The notes under the pieces are model-generated. The model was not told the origin of the DNA and did not search any database. It saw nothing but the letters and a program-made list of their open reading frames with translations. Source: Chryseobacterium sp. BGARF1 (GTDB lineage Bacteria; Bacteroidota; Bacteroidia; Flavobacteriales; Weeksellaceae). Taken from it: a stretch of DNA of 64,000 nucleotides. This document shows, in pieces, positions 25,227-33,768 of this stretch. A program made the position numbers and the translations under genes. Position 1 is the first letter of the stretch. Every line of letters starts with the position of its first letter. The DNA is taken from assembly GCF_001677955.1 (NCBI RefSeq), contig NZ_LELA01000043.1:112861-176860 (forward strand), read 5' to 3'.

Positions 25227-25450
25227 TTTAAAGTTTTATATTGAGTTTTTCGATATTTTTTCCAATTTCTTTGAAACTTACTCCATTTTGAATTTACTGT
25301 TTCAAAGCCATGCGGAAAACATCTAGAACATCCCCTTTCGTCTCCATGTAAAATTCTAGAGACTTGTACATTTGAAATTTTCTTCGGGAAATCAATCAAT
25401 TCATATTCATTGATTCCGAAAGCTTGCTTTAATGACTTATTTTTTTTCAT
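25220..25450 (-). CDS. 76-aa basic Cys-containing protein upstream of Y-RNA-like array
   Basis: A small basic protein (MKKNKSLKQAFGIN..) with the central pattern HGDERGCSRCFPHGFE and a Lys/Arg/Tyr/Trp-rich tail (SKWSKFQRNWKKYRKTQYK) that looks suited to RNA binding. The CSRC pair might bind metal, but only two Cys are present. I do not know a defined function. It is the first gene of the Y-RNA array transcript: a shared island promoter lies 79 bases upstream, and its stop codon is inside the first stem of Y1. I infer a partner or processing factor of these RNAs. Confidence 0.7.
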   Translation of the reverse strand: MKKNKSLKQAFGINEYELIDFPKKISNVQVSRILHGDERGCSRCFPHGFETVNSKWSKFQRNWKKYRKTQYKTLKK

Positions 25451-25528
25451 TAGTATTGAGTATTAACCTCAATACAATGCACCTTTAAGAAATTGTTTAT
25501 AGTTATTCATAGTTGTTGTTTTGTTATA

Positions 25529-25566
25529 GCAAAATTATTGCGTTAATGCGCATTCTTTTTACGCAG
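25529..25566 (-). promoter_or_regulatory. Shared island promoter/operator, copy P1 (76-aa gene and Y-RNA array)
   Basis: Minus-strand CTGCGTAAAAAGAATGCGCA, an 18-base interval, then a TTTTGC promoter end, 79 bases before the 76-aa start. The same 20-bp element with the same interval occurs at 28049-28086 and 30308-30346. Confidence 0.65.
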
Positions 25567-25573
25567 TTGAGAT

Positions 25574-26101
25574 TTATTTTTGAAATAATAAAATTATTAA
25601 TTCAAAAAGTTTAAAAATTCCTAAAATTGGAAGTAAAATAAGTCCGCCAATAAAAAGGTAAAACCCAACTGTACTTAAAAAACTACTTTTAGATTCTGTA
25701 TAATTTCCTTTTTCTCTATTCTTTGGTTTAAAATCCGGAATCCGTTTTATTTTCTTTAAACTATCCGATTCCAAATCTTTTAAAATTGTCTTTGAATAAT
25801 CTGAAAGTTGATTTTTATCCCCACGAAAAACTATATCCTTTAAAATAGCATTTCCGGAATTACTGAATGTATTTCTGTATATTTCAACAGCTTCTCTCAT
25901 TTCAAAGTTCTGAGTTTCGGACAAAATCCAAAACTTTCCGGCTTCATCTTTAAATCCTGAATCATAATAAATCTGTCCCAATTTTTCCCTCAGCGAAATA
26001 TCATCAGGAAATTCATTGATCAGATTTCTTAATCTGTCACAGGCTTTTTTCTTCCTTCCTTCTTTTAAATCTTTTTCAATTTTACAGAAAATATTTTCCA
26101 T
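25574..26101 (-). CDS. TPR-like protein with C-terminal membrane helix
   Basis: A 175-aa protein. Residues 1-75 look like one or two tetratricopeptide-type helices (ACDRLRNLINEFPDDISLREKLGQIYYDSGFKDEAGKFWIL). A hydrophilic linker and one long membrane segment (about 143-172, FYLFIGGLILLPILGIF) follow. It resembles small DUF6584-type proteins, though I am not certain of that label. It lies between Ro60 and the Y-RNA operon on the same strand. A promoter element separates it from the 76-aa gene. Its role in the island, if any, is unknown. Confidence 0.65.
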   Translation of the reverse strand: MENIFCKIEKDLKEGRKKKACDRLRNLINEFPDDISLREKLGQIYYDSGFKDEAGKFWILSETQNFEMREAVEIYRNTFSNSGNAILKDIVFRGDKNQLSDYSKTILKDLESDSLKKIKRIPDFKPKNREKGNYTESKSSFLSTVGFYLFIGGLILLPILGIFKLFELIILLFQK

Positions 26102-26170
26102 GATTGATATTTTAAATTAAAACCGAATAACAATTTATACTTCCTTGGTTGGTTTTACACTATTCTTTTT

Positions 26171-26262
26171 TTTGTCATTGCGAGGAGCGAAGCGACGAAG
26201 CAATCACTAAAAATATTAATTGAGATTCTTCACTTCACTGCGTTTCGCTCTGAATGACAAAC
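26171..26262. repeat. TTTGTCATT palindromic repeat, copy 1
   Basis: Starts TTTGTCATTGCGAGGAGCGAAG and ends CTGCGTTTCGCTCTGAATGACAAA; the two ends are complementary. The copy at 28286-28366 shares both ends but has a different middle. A dispersed Bacteroidota intergenic element. Confidence 0.65.
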
Positions 26263-26300
26263 TTTACTATTATTTCAGAATGTGTCAATAAATGACTAAA

Positions 26301-26392
26301 TCCTAGCCCCGATTACAACGGCATCCTTTTTCTGAAATGGCTTGAAAAAAGCGCTGGCGAAAAAGATATAGTGGAAAGCGGGATCAAGCTCC
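26301..26392. repeat. Dispersed 'TCCTAGCCCCGAT..GCGGGATCAAGCTCC' element
   Basis: A recognisable flavobacterial 3'-flanking element whose ends TCCTAGCCCCG and GCGGGATCAAGCTCC are related to the GGAGCTATTTCCGTCTATCCGC piece near 63870. No ORF inside. Confidence 0.45.
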
Positions 26393-26469
26393 TAAATTAC
26401 AGTAATATTCAGTATAAAAATCACTCATCATTTATCACTTATAATTTACCCTAATTAAAGCAGTGCCTT

Positions 26470-27987
26470 TTACAGCACTACTTTTTTAATCATTTCTACC
26501 GCAGATCTTCGGTCTTCCAAAGCATTCAATACATCGAAAATTTTGTCGGACCAACCTGCGATAAGATAGACATCATTTTTTCTGACATCCAACGGTGGTT
26601 TTCCGTAACCTGCCAAATCAAACAGATACAATTTTGCATTCGGATTGATCTTTTTGTATCGGTTCCACGAGTTTTCGAAAGCGTTTGTAAATCCACCGGT
26701 ATCCCACATTTGAGTATCGGTAAACAACATAATTTTGTCAACAATTTCTCGCTTGTTGATTAAATCCTCAAGCACAAGGTGACCGTTTGTGGAATAACCC
26801 ACTTCACCTTCTCTTTTATAGAATGCATCTACGTTTCTCAAGATACCGTTTTTCGGCATCGGAACTCTTTTCCAACGGTCACCAAACATACCTGTAATCA
26901 CGTTTTTGCACTGCGACTGCAACATCATCGACATTAACAGACCAATATCGTACAACAAAATTTTAGATTTCGGAGAAATTGGCTGTTGCATTGAACCCGA
27001 AACGTCTGCTGCGATCACTACCGAAGTTTCGAAGCCAAAACCTTTGATGTTTTTTGCACTTACCATCACCGCATCTTCCAATGCTTCCAAGATTGATGAC
27101 AAATATGGTGAATCGATTGTTTTCAATTCTCTATACGCCGCCAAAAATCTGAATGGCAATTGTTTTGAGTTTCTTACCGCTTTTTCATCTGACAAATAGT
27201 TGCACACTTTGTACATTGCATCAGAAGAAACTTTGGCTTCCAAAATATTTCTAAGGTTTCGTAATGTTGCCATATAACCTAATTTGTTGCTGAAGATCAA
27301 TTCTTCCCATTTATTTTTGAAGGCTAATGTTCTTTCAGCGTCATCGGCAAATTTTGTCTGACCCAACATTGAAAGTTCAACTTCCCAAGTATAGGGAGTT
27401 TCCAACGAGTCGTTGACGATCTTGTTGAAAATTGTCTGTTGGTTTTCATCTTTTGCTTTTGGGTGAACCAAGAACAAAGCATCCTTCAAAGTCACTTCTG
27501 CTTTTCTGTTGTATTTTGCAAATTGATATTCATCAAATTTGTTGAAAGATTTCACCAAACCTTTTTGAATTTGCTTTGAAAGTTTATTCAACTTTTTAGT
27601 TTCTGTTCTTTCATTTGCCAATTGGTAATACGCCAGTAATTCTGTGATTTCATCAGCTCTTTGGATAACTCCGTCAACGGTTTTACTTATCAAGTCAGTA
27701 CCCGAAGTTTGTTTTGCTAATTCAGTCGTCAAAACCAATGGAATTGAACGCAAATACATCTCTTTTCTCGCATAAACCGCCAGTTTTGCAACGAATTCAG
27801 GGTCATTTTTCTGAATCAGAGACTGGATTCTCGCCAATCTTTCATTTCCTTTTTCATAAGTTGCGTTTGATAATCCTGTTGTAACAACAGCACTGTATAG
27901 TTCTTCTGCAGGTGTCATTTTGTAAGCTTTTGCACCTTCGTAATTCATTACTACGTTATTTGATTTTCTTAAAAAATTAAATTTCAT
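26470..27987 (-). CDS. rsr: TROVE-domain Ro60 orthologue (Rsr)
   Basis: A 505-aa Ro60-type RNA-binding ring protein. It starts MKFNFLRKSNNV; 14 extra codons upstream are leader. The TROVE helical repeats fill residues about 10-310 (AEELYSAVVTTGLSNATYE, DPEFVAKLAVYARKEMYLRSIP). A vWA domain with intact MIDAS DVSGS near residue 327 follows, with later MIDAS loops FTDTQMWDTGG. Bacterial Ro60 binds Y RNAs and aids structured RNA turnover under stress. Here an array of Y-RNA-like elements lies 1.2 kb downstream and shares this gene's promoter element. Assignment is very firm. Confidence 0.96.
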   Translation of the reverse strand: MKFNFLRKSNNVVMNYEGAKAYKMTPAEELYSAVVTTGLSNATYEKGNERLARIQSLIQKNDPEFVAKLAVYARKEMYLRSIPLVLTTELAKQTSGTDLISKTVDGVIQRADEITELLAYYQLANERTETKKLNKLSKQIQKGLVKSFNKFDEYQFAKYNRKAEVTLKDALFLVHPKAKDENQQTIFNKIVNDSLETPYTWEVELSMLGQTKFADDAERTLAFKNKWEELIFSNKLGYMATLRNLRNILEAKVSSDAMYKVCNYLSDEKAVRNSKQLPFRFLAAYRELKTIDSPYLSSILEALEDAVMVSAKNIKGFGFETSVVIAADVSGSMQQPISPKSKILLYDIGLLMSMMLQSQCKNVITGMFGDRWKRVPMPKNGILRNVDAFYKREGEVGYSTNGHLVLEDLINKREIVDKIMLFTDTQMWDTGGFTNAFENSWNRYKKINPNAKLYLFDLAGYGKPPLDVRKNDVYLIAGWSDKIFDVLNALEDRRSAVEMIKKVVL

Positions 27988-28048
27988 GGTTACTGTTTTT
28001 ATTGTTAAACATTTTTGGAGGATTATCACTTCCTCTCTGATTTCTTAT

Positions 28049-28086
28049 GCAAAGTAAGAGTGGTGTTGCGCAGTGTTTTTGCGTAG
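28049..28086 (-). promoter_or_regulatory. Shared island promoter/operator, copy P3 (Ro60)
   Basis: Minus-strand CTACGCAAAAACACTGCGCA, then TTACTTTGC at the same interval as P1, 62 bases before the Ro60 start. It preserves the CG-TAAA..TGCGCA core. Confidence 0.65.
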
Positions 28087-28208
28087 TGAAAAGATTTCTG
28101 AAAAAGTTTTCATTTTTTGTTGGAAAATCGCGAAGACGCAAAGCTTTATTTTGTTACAAACTGTTTTTAAGGCGCAAGGATTTTATCTGCGATAAAATTG
28201 ATTGATTG

Positions 28209-28244
<36 letters not shown>

Positions 28245-28285
28245 GAGGAATAATACAATGATTTTAAAAATAAATATTCACAAAG

Positions 28286-28366
28286 TTTGTCATTCCGGAG
28301 GAATCTAAGTGTGATAGGGATAAATTAGATTCCACGCTACACTGCGTTTCGCTCTGAATGACAAAC
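28286..28366. repeat. TTTGTCATT palindromic repeat, copy 2
   Basis: TTTGTCATTCCGGAGGAATCTA ... AGATTCC..CTGCGTTTCGCTCTGAATGACAAA. Same ends as the copy at 26171, with internal complementarity GGAATCTA/TAGATTCC. Confidence 0.65.
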
Positions 28367-28488
28367 ATACCGTTGAATTAAAAAAAACTAACAACAAGCA
28401 ACTATTAACAGGCAACCAAATACAATTTGTCTATTATTCATTTCAAATAAAGGAATCAACAATTTTAAATTTTTGAAAATCTCTTTTT

Positions 28489-28496
28489 TAGCTTTG
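28489..28496 (+). promoter_or_regulatory. Promoter -7 box of the VOC gene
   Basis: TAGCTTTG matches TAnnTTTG, 21 bases before the ATG. Confidence 0.5.
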
Positions 28497-28516
28497 TGTA
28501 CATTAAAATTAAAACC

Positions 28517-28963
28517 ATGATTATAGGATTATATGAAACTCACGTTCAGGTAAGGAATTTGGAAAATGCTATTCAATTTTACACTGAAGTTTTAGGATTG
28601 GAATTCGCTCATAAAGATGAAAACCGTCCCATTGCTTTTTTATGGATTGGAAAAAATAAAGAATCTATGCTTGGATTGTGGGAGCAGAAAGAAAATTTGC
28701 AGACCAGACATTTTGCTTTTTCAGCTGATAAAGAAGACATTCTGAATTATTCAGTTGAGTTTTTGAAAAATAAAAATTTAAAACCTTACAACTTTTTAAA
28801 AGACGGAATTGATAAGCCGATGGTTTTTGCTTGGATGCCCGCTTTAGCGATTTATTTTAATGATCCTGATGGAAATCAACTGGAATTTATTTCGATCTTG
28901 GAAGGTGATGCAAAGCCAGAATTGGGTGTGCTTTCTTATGAGGAATGGTTGGAGAGAAAATAA
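28517..28963 (+). CDS. VOC-superfamily (glyoxalase/bleomycin-resistance-like) protein
   Basis: A 148-aa vicinal-oxygen-chelate protein: THVQVRNLENAIQFYTEVLGLEF opens the first beta-alpha-beta-beta-beta module, and YFNDPDGNQLEFI with a metal-ligand Glu closes the second. It starts MIIGLYETHV, after a promoter box; seven upstream codons would overlap that box. Members include lactoylglutathione lyase-like enzymes and antibiotic-binding proteins; the substrate is unknown. It is the only plus-strand gene in the RNA-repair island, so it is probably an unrelated resident. Confidence 0.88.
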   Translation: MIIGLYETHVQVRNLENAIQFYTEVLGLEFAHKDENRPIAFLWIGKNKESMLGLWEQKENLQTRHFAFSADKEDILNYSVEFLKNKNLKPYNFLKDGIDKPMVFAWMPALAIYFNDPDGNQLEFISILEGDAKPELGVLSYEEWLERK

Positions 28964-28997
28964 AAAACTCCCTTTTTGAAAGAGAGCTATTATTACA

Positions 28998-29543
28998 TTA
29001 TCGTTGCAAACACCAATGCAAAATTTTCGCAATGTTCTTCACATCGTCAACTCCTCTGTGGAGCGTACCTTCCAAAGGAAATTTCAATTCTTTCAAAGCC
29101 CTATCCATTCCTACGCTTTTTCGAATCGGATGCAATTGAGCGAATAACGTTTTAACATTAATGTGGTCATCACTCAAAGGATAATCGACCCTGAATTTTC
29201 TTGCCTGATTTTGAAGCATATTCAAATCGTAGTTTCCATAGCTTGCCCAAGTCAGGTCTTCAGGATCATATTCTTCTCTAAGAATATCTAATGCATCTTC
29301 CAGCAAAATCCCTTCATCATCAAGCATTTGTTGAGTAATAGAAGTCAGTTCCGTACAAAACGGACTCACTTTTGAGTATTGAGGTTTTACTAAAATTCCC
29401 TCATTTTGCGAGATCTTACCAGTTTTTGCATCCATGATACAAACTCCTATTTCTATGATCTCGCTTTCCTGTCCTCTCGGCGGGCGGTCATTCCAACACG
29501 TGGCTTCGAGGTCTATAATTAATATGTTATCTGTTGTTTTCAT
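28998..29543 (-). CDS. DEDDh 3'-5' exonuclease (ERI1/KapD-like), copy 1
   Basis: A 181-aa DnaQ-fold exonuclease. Motif ExoI is DLEATCW (Asp11, Glu13), ExoII lies in WASYGNYDLNML with Asp, and ExoIII is HRGVDDVKNIA (His and Asp of H-x4-D). It starts MKTTDNIL; 22 upstream codons are leader from an inverted repeat. Two paralogues of exactly the same length lie at 29655-30200 and 33769-34314. ERI1/KapD-type enzymes trim RNA 3' ends, which fits end-processing before ligation; this is inference. Likely co-transcribed with copy 2 from promoter P2. Confidence 0.92.
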   Translation of the reverse strand: MKTTDNILIIDLEATCWNDRPPRGQESEIIEIGVCIMDAKTGKISQNEGILVKPQYSKVSPFCTELTSITQQMLDDEGILLEDALDILREEYDPEDLTWASYGNYDLNMLQNQARKFRVDYPLSDDHINVKTLFAQLHPIRKSVGMDRALKELKFPLEGTLHRGVDDVKNIAKILHWCLQR

Positions 29544-29566
29544 TTGTTTAAAAAAATTAATATTTG

Positions 29567-29648
29567 TGGCTGGAAGTCTGAAGCTGGAGGCTGGAAGCCA
29601 ATTTCGCACCGCAAAAACTTCCCGCTTCCATTATCCATCTTCCTGACC
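29567..29648. repeat. Inverted repeat between exonuclease genes
   Basis: TGGCTGGAAGTCTGAAGCTGG ... CTTCCCGCTTCCATTATCC forms an imperfect hairpin and resembles the element at 35957-36041 (GGAAGTTAGAAGCGGGA..CTTCCAGCTT). Confidence 0.45.
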
Positions 29649-29654
29649 AAATTA

Positions 29655-30200
29655 TTACTGCAAAATTTCTCTTAAAATTTTGGCAGCGTTGTAAGCATCG
29701 TCTGCTCCGTTGTGATGATTTCCTTCAAAATCCATATTCATATATTTCAGAGCTCTTTTTAGGCCCATCATTTTATGAAGTCCGATATGATTTTTAAATT
29801 GATACATTACATTAATATAATTTTCTGAGAAAGGATTTTCGATTCCGAGATAATCACACTGTTCCATCATTTGCTCTTTATCAAAATTTCCAAAACCTGC
29901 CCAAGTAAGCGGAGTTGACTGATATTCTCTTTTGATTTTTTCACAGGCTTCTTCGAAATAAATTCCTTTTTCTTCGATCAATTGCGGAGTTATTCCGGTG
30001 AGTTCTGTACAAAATTTATTGATCTTAGACCTTTCAGGAATTACATAGATGCTTTGTTTCTTGGAAATTGCTCTTGTTGTTCTGTTTAATTCGCAAATTC
30101 CGATTTCTATAATATCAACTTTTTGTCCGGCGGGAATTCTGTCGTTTTCCCAACATGTGGCTTCCAAATCGATGATTAATATTTCATTGGTTGTTTTCAT
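29655..30200 (-). CDS. DEDDh 3'-5' exonuclease (ERI1/KapD-like), copy 2
   Basis: A 181-aa paralogue of the previous gene: DLEATCWENDR (ExoI), WAGFGNFDKEQMMEQC (ExoII) and HHNGADDAYNAAKI (ExoIII). All catalytic acids and the motif III His are kept, so it should be active on RNA or DNA 3' ends. The inserts between motifs differ, suggesting different substrates. The promoter P2 lies 108 bases upstream, and this is the first gene after it. Conserved FCTELTGIT is typical of KapD-like exonucleases. Confidence 0.92.
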   Translation of the reverse strand: MKTTNEILIIDLEATCWENDRIPAGQKVDIIEIGICELNRTTRAISKKQSIYVIPERSKINKFCTELTGITPQLIEEKGIYFEEACEKIKREYQSTPLTWAGFGNFDKEQMMEQCDYLGIENPFSENYINVMYQFKNHIGLHKMMGLKRALKYMNMDFEGNHHNGADDAYNAAKILREILQ

Positions 30201-30307
30201 TTTACTATTTTATTACATATTTTTTCATTCATCTGCATTTGGTTTTCATTGGAGGAGAAGCGGGAAGAAATACCCTAAAGAAGAATTGGTGTTGCTGCTA
30301 AAGCTCT

Positions 30308-30346
30308 GCAAAGATAAAACCATCAGTACGCATTCTATTTACGCAG
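30308..30346 (-). promoter_or_regulatory. Shared island promoter/operator, copy P2 (exonuclease pair)
   Basis: Minus-strand CTGCGTAAATAGAATGCGTA followed, at the same distance as in P1 and P3, by TATCTTTGC, a perfect TAnnTTTG box. It lies 108 bases upstream of the 29655-30200 start. Confidence 0.7.
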
Positions 30347-30389
30347 TAAAAAATAATTTACAAAAAAAAACTCCCCGAAGGGAGCAATT

Positions 30390-30953
30390 CTAATTTCGTG
30401 GAGCAAAAGGGGGTGTCCATTTCTTTTTCTTCATCAATTCTTTGATTTCTTCGTAAGAAACAGGATAAAAATTATGACAATCAACTCCTACATCAATGCT
30501 CAAACTCATTTCGTCATCGGATAAAGTTCCGTGTGAATGACCGTATAATTGCCATGTTCCGTGATGAGAACCGTTCCAGGTGCGCATTGCGTAATGAAAA
30601 AGCATGATTTTCTGTTTGCCCATTTTATGACTTTCGTCTTCCACATAAAGCTCGTGGTAATCTTTGATCCATTCGAACCTTTCCGGAACCCGAAGCGAAG
30701 AATATTCATGATTGCCTTTTATCAGATGTATTTTTCCATTTAATCTATCTAAAATTTCTTTGGTAAAATCTGGTTTTCCTAAACTTACATCGCCCAAGTG
30801 ATAGACAGTATCATCTTTTCCTATTTTTTCGTTCCAGCGTTTGATGAGTTCTTCGTGCATTTCCTCCATCGACTCAAAAGGCCGCTCGGAGAATTTTATA
30901 ATATTGGCATGATCGAAATGATGATCTGCCGTAAAAAATATATTTGTTTGCAT
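30390..30953 (-). CDS. Calcineurin-like metallophosphoesterase
   Basis: A 187-aa minimal metallophosphoesterase with all metal motifs: ADHHFDHANI (residues 9-18), GDVSLG (about 53), GNHE (about 80), FHYAMR (about 118) and GHSHG (about 137). The HFDHxNII style is common in phage and RNA-repair loci. It may remove 2',3'-cyclic or 3'-phosphates left by ribonucleases so that the neighbouring ligases can act; that role is inferred from context. It lies 26 bases after the smaller ligase gene on the same strand. Confidence 0.92.
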   Translation of the reverse strand: MQTNIFFTADHHFDHANIIKFSERPFESMEEMHEELIKRWNEKIGKDDTVYHLGDVSLGKPDFTKEILDRLNGKIHLIKGNHEYSSLRVPERFEWIKDYHELYVEDESHKMGKQKIMLFHYAMRTWNGSHHGTWQLYGHSHGTLSDDEMSLSIDVGVDCHNFYPVSYEEIKELMKKKKWTPPFAPRN

Positions 30954-30979
30954 TTGTTTTGATTTTTAATTGTTTGTTT

Positions 30980-31570
30980 TTAAAATATAAGTTCTTTTAC
31001 TAATTTTCTACGTACACCAAAATCAGATTTTCTGATCTTGCACATACGATTATCAGCTGTGTGATGGAAAACAATACCTTCCATATTATTCTCAGGATTG
31101 CTCAAGAAGTTTTTGATAAATTCAAAATCTAAACTTTCTAAACTAAGAATATGAGTTCCGTGCTTAACCAATAAATGACCGTTAATATTTTCAGGATTTC
31201 CTTGTATTTTTTCCCCAACAAGTTCGTAAGTTCCATCTTCTACTTTGCCCAATTCAGCCAAAGCATAGAAACCTTCCCAAAAGTATTTATCTTCTTTCTT
31301 GGTAATTTCACACGCAACCCAATGCGGATGATGACCGGTAACAAAATCTGCATCCTGACAAGGAATTGCATCTTCCGGAGCTATTTTTCCTCTTTTCGCA
31401 TCGTATCTTTTGTATAATTTACCGTTGATCACTGCGCATGCAGAACCATCAAACTTTCGTGTAGCAATAGCTTTTCCATCAAAAACCCATTTGTTTTCAG
31501 CATCAATTTCGTTAATAACTCTTGCTAAATTATTTATATCTTTTTTGAATAATGTACTTATCTTTTTCAT
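30980..31570 (-). CDS. Small RNA ligase / nucleotidyltransferase (DUF5565-like)
   Basis: A 196-aa covalent nucleotidyltransferase. Motif I is TRKFDGS with the adenylated Lys39; motif IIIa/IV is NNMEGIVFHH, and motif V is MCKIRKSDF, all in order. There is no extra domain, so it is a minimal ligase core. It differs clearly from the Rnl2-type ligase upstream, giving two ligase classes in one operon. It probably seals RNA 5'-phosphate and 3'-hydroxyl ends; ATP use and substrate are inferred from motif family. Confidence 0.85.
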   Translation of the reverse strand: MKKISTLFKKDINNLARVINEIDAENKWVFDGKAIATRKFDGSACAVINGKLYKRYDAKRGKIAPEDAIPCQDADFVTGHHPHWVACEITKKEDKYFWEGFYALAELGKVEDGTYELVGEKIQGNPENINGHLLVKHGTHILSLESLDFEFIKNFLSNPENNMEGIVFHHTADNRMCKIRKSDFGVRRKLVKELIF

Positions 31571-31621
31571 TTTTTAATCAGTTTTAACGCAAAAGTTTTT
31601 ATTCATCGGTAACTATCAAAA

Positions 31622-32638
31622 CTACACTTTTGCTGAAATTAATTCTTCTTTTACAATATCAATCACTAAAGAATTCAACTTTTTGTCAATCCTTTTTTGT
31701 TCTTCTTTTTCTATAGTTTTAGAGACATCTGGAAAATCTTTTTCAAAATCTTCTAAAATATCCTGCGCAAAAAGACCGATTACTTTTCCAACCATTTTGG
31801 GCTCGAATTCGCCAATTTTACTGACAACATTATTCAATCTGTTTATAGTTGCATATTTTTGAATTTCGTCCCAAATATTTTGAGCTTTTTCGCTAAAGTT
31901 GATTTGTTTTTGAACCGATTTATTCTGTTTTCTCACCACTTTAGATTTCTCAGTCCATTTTTCATTTTTATTTTTCAAAATGACTCTTGAACCGTTTCCA
32001 AAATATTTAGTTTTCAATGTTTTGATAATCGTTCCCTCACAAATATTGTTCTCAATTTCAGGTAATCCCAACCAAGTCGGAATTTTAGAATCGAAATCAT
32101 TCGGGAATTTCAAAGCTTCTTCCAAAGTACCTTGAAACAAAATTTTCGCATAGAAAAATCCGGTTTCATCGAAAATTTGATTGACCAAATCTGTATCCAA
32201 ATAAGTAGTTCCATTTAATTTAATATCGAATGCATAAAATTCGTTGTAAGGTGCATATTCAACGCCTTTTTGAACTTTTATTGCATCTTTTACAGAATCA
32301 ACTTCTTTGTGTTTGTAACCGCCTCCGAACAATTCACCGTAGATAACCATAGTTTCAATATCCGGATAACTGGTTTTTACTTTTTCGAATACTTCAATTA
32401 CATTATTTCTGTAACGTTCTAATATTTGATGTGCATTGTAAAATTTTTCGTCCTTTTCGATGAAAGCAGTTCTTTTTGCTATTTTAATTTCCTTTCCATC
32501 GGTGAAGAAAGAGAAATTAGCACCGTGAACTTTTTCTTGCACGATGAAAATCTCCTTTCCAAAACCCTGCAATTTGATTTGGTCAATCACACGAGCTTGG
32601 TAAGCATTTTCTATAGAGTTATATGTTTTGAAAATCAT
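31622..32638 (-). CDS. T4 Rnl2-family RNA ligase
   Basis: A 338-aa ATP-dependent RNA ligase. Motif I EKVHGANF has Lys36 as nucleophile, at nearly the same position as T4 Rnl2 (KxHG). Motif III is YGELFGG, IV CEGTIIK, V RVILKNKN. The C-terminal helical domain (about 240-338) matches the Rnl2 accessory domain. Rnl2 enzymes reseal nicks in duplex RNA, such as cleaved tRNA anticodon arms or paired halves. It is encoded downstream of cREC and DinB and upstream of the second ligase. Function as RNA ligase is very likely. Confidence 0.93.
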   Translation of the reverse strand: MIFKTYNSIENAYQARVIDQIKLQGFGKEIFIVQEKVHGANFSFFTDGKEIKIAKRTAFIEKDEKFYNAHQILERYRNNVIEVFEKVKTSYPDIETMVIYGELFGGGYKHKEVDSVKDAIKVQKGVEYAPYNEFYAFDIKLNGTTYLDTDLVNQIFDETGFFYAKILFQGTLEEALKFPNDFDSKIPTWLGLPEIENNICEGTIIKTLKTKYFGNGSRVILKNKNEKWTEKSKVVRKQNKSVQKQINFSEKAQNIWDEIQKYATINRLNNVVSKIGEFEPKMVGKVIGLFAQDILEDFEKDFPDVSKTIEKEEQKRIDKKLNSLVIDIVKEELISAKV

Positions 32639-32835
32639 TTTTTTAATTTTTTATTTTTAACCACAAAAGGGACAAAAGTTTTTTAACACTTAAGAACACT
32701 TTAGTTTTTTTAGTTTACAACTTTGAAAATATTTAGTTCACATAAGAGAAAATCAAAGATTTTCAAAAACTTAAGTGGTCTTTTCCAAAATCAATTATGA
32801 ACTACAAAAGAACTTAAATGTTGAAAATTTGCAGC

Positions 32836-33393
32836 TTAAAATAGTTCTAATTCATTATTTTTCATCTGAGTAATATGTCGTTGAGCGTGAAGTGAAAGAA
32901 AATAAATGTATTCATACACATTGATTTTTCCCAATCCATTTACGGTCATTGTCATTTTGCAAAGAAGACCTTCGCCGTTTTTCATCAAGTCTAAATAATT
33001 TAAACATTGATGATATTGCTGAAAAATTAAACTTCTGATTTCATTTAAATTTAATTCTCCTTTAGGTTCCATGTGTTCCGGTCTTATCCATTCAAACGCA
33101 CCATACTCACCTACTTTTTCAAATTTTTCTGCATTGAAACTGTAGTTTTTTATTTCCAGATTTAAATCAAGACTTTGATAATTTCGCATTGCTTTTTTTG
33201 AACCTTTTTCAATAAGAATCAACAAATAAAAGTTTGTGAGATAAATATGTTCTAAAATATGTTCAATCGTCCAACCTCCATTTGAAGGTTGATAATTCAA
33301 TGTTGCTTTATCTTTTTCAAACCATTTATCAACCTCATCAAAGCTAAATTTCAAATGCGCTTTTATATCCTGAATTAATCTAAAAATATCCAT
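32836..33393 (-). CDS. DinB-family metal-dependent protein
   Basis: A 185-aa four-helix DinB-like protein. Putative metal ligands are His in WTIEHILEHIYL (about residues 44-49) and the HAQRH pair near 170. DinB-fold proteins include thiol-S-transferases and nucleases of unknown scope. The ATG overlaps the stop codon of cREC (TAATG), so the two are translationally coupled and probably work together. Its role in RNA repair is not known; genomic pairing with cREC is the main clue. Confidence 0.8.
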   Translation of the reverse strand: MDIFRLIQDIKAHLKFSFDEVDKWFEKDKATLNYQPSNGGWTIEHILEHIYLTNFYLLILIEKGSKKAMRNYQSLDLNLEIKNYSFNAEKFEKVGEYGAFEWIRPEHMEPKGELNLNEIRSLIFQQYHQCLNYLDLMKNGEGLLCKMTMTVNGLGKINVYEYIYFLSLHAQRHITQMKNNELELF

Positions 33394-33764
33394 TATAAAT
33401 TTTTAAAGTTTTTTAAAAGGTTCTTAATATTTTCCTTTCCAACAGGATTCATTGAGTGGCAATAGAATTTCGGTAAGTCTAAATAATTATCCATACAATA
33501 TTCCACCAGCCATTTTGCACAATCGTAGCCAGTCTTTTCAACAAATTCCTGAGAATCTGGTTTCAAATAATGTTCATCAGCAAGATCATGGTCAAAAGAA
33601 ATCATTTCCGGAAGTCCTTTTTCCAAAATTCTGTTGACAAACTGCTCATAATTTCGAACGATATGCCAGTCTTTTCTGAGAAAAACATCCTGTTTGGTAT
33701 AATGATATGCCTCAATCGGGTATCTTATATCATCCAGAAACAATAATCTTTTTGTGAGTTCCAT
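33393..33764 (-). CDS. cREC: cyclic-phosphate-processing receiver-like protein
   Basis: A 123-aa receiver-fold protein: FLDDIRYP (Asp11, Asp12) at strand 1, ISFDHDLAD near residue 57, and FYCHSMNP near 102. The His/Asp arrangement and lack of a DNA-binding domain match the cREC family, proposed from RNA-repair neighbourhoods to process cyclic phosphate ends. It is coupled to DinB by TAATG and lies 4 bases after an exonuclease gene. The enzymatic role is a published computational proposal, not shown by this sequence. Confidence 0.82.
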   Translation of the reverse strand: MELTKRLLFLDDIRYPIEAYHYTKQDVFLRKDWHIVRNYEQFVNRILEKGLPEMISFDHDLADEHYLKPDSQEFVEKTGYDCAKWLVEYCMDNYLDLPKFYCHSMNPVGKENIKNLLKNFKNL

Positions 33765-33768
33765 TGCT

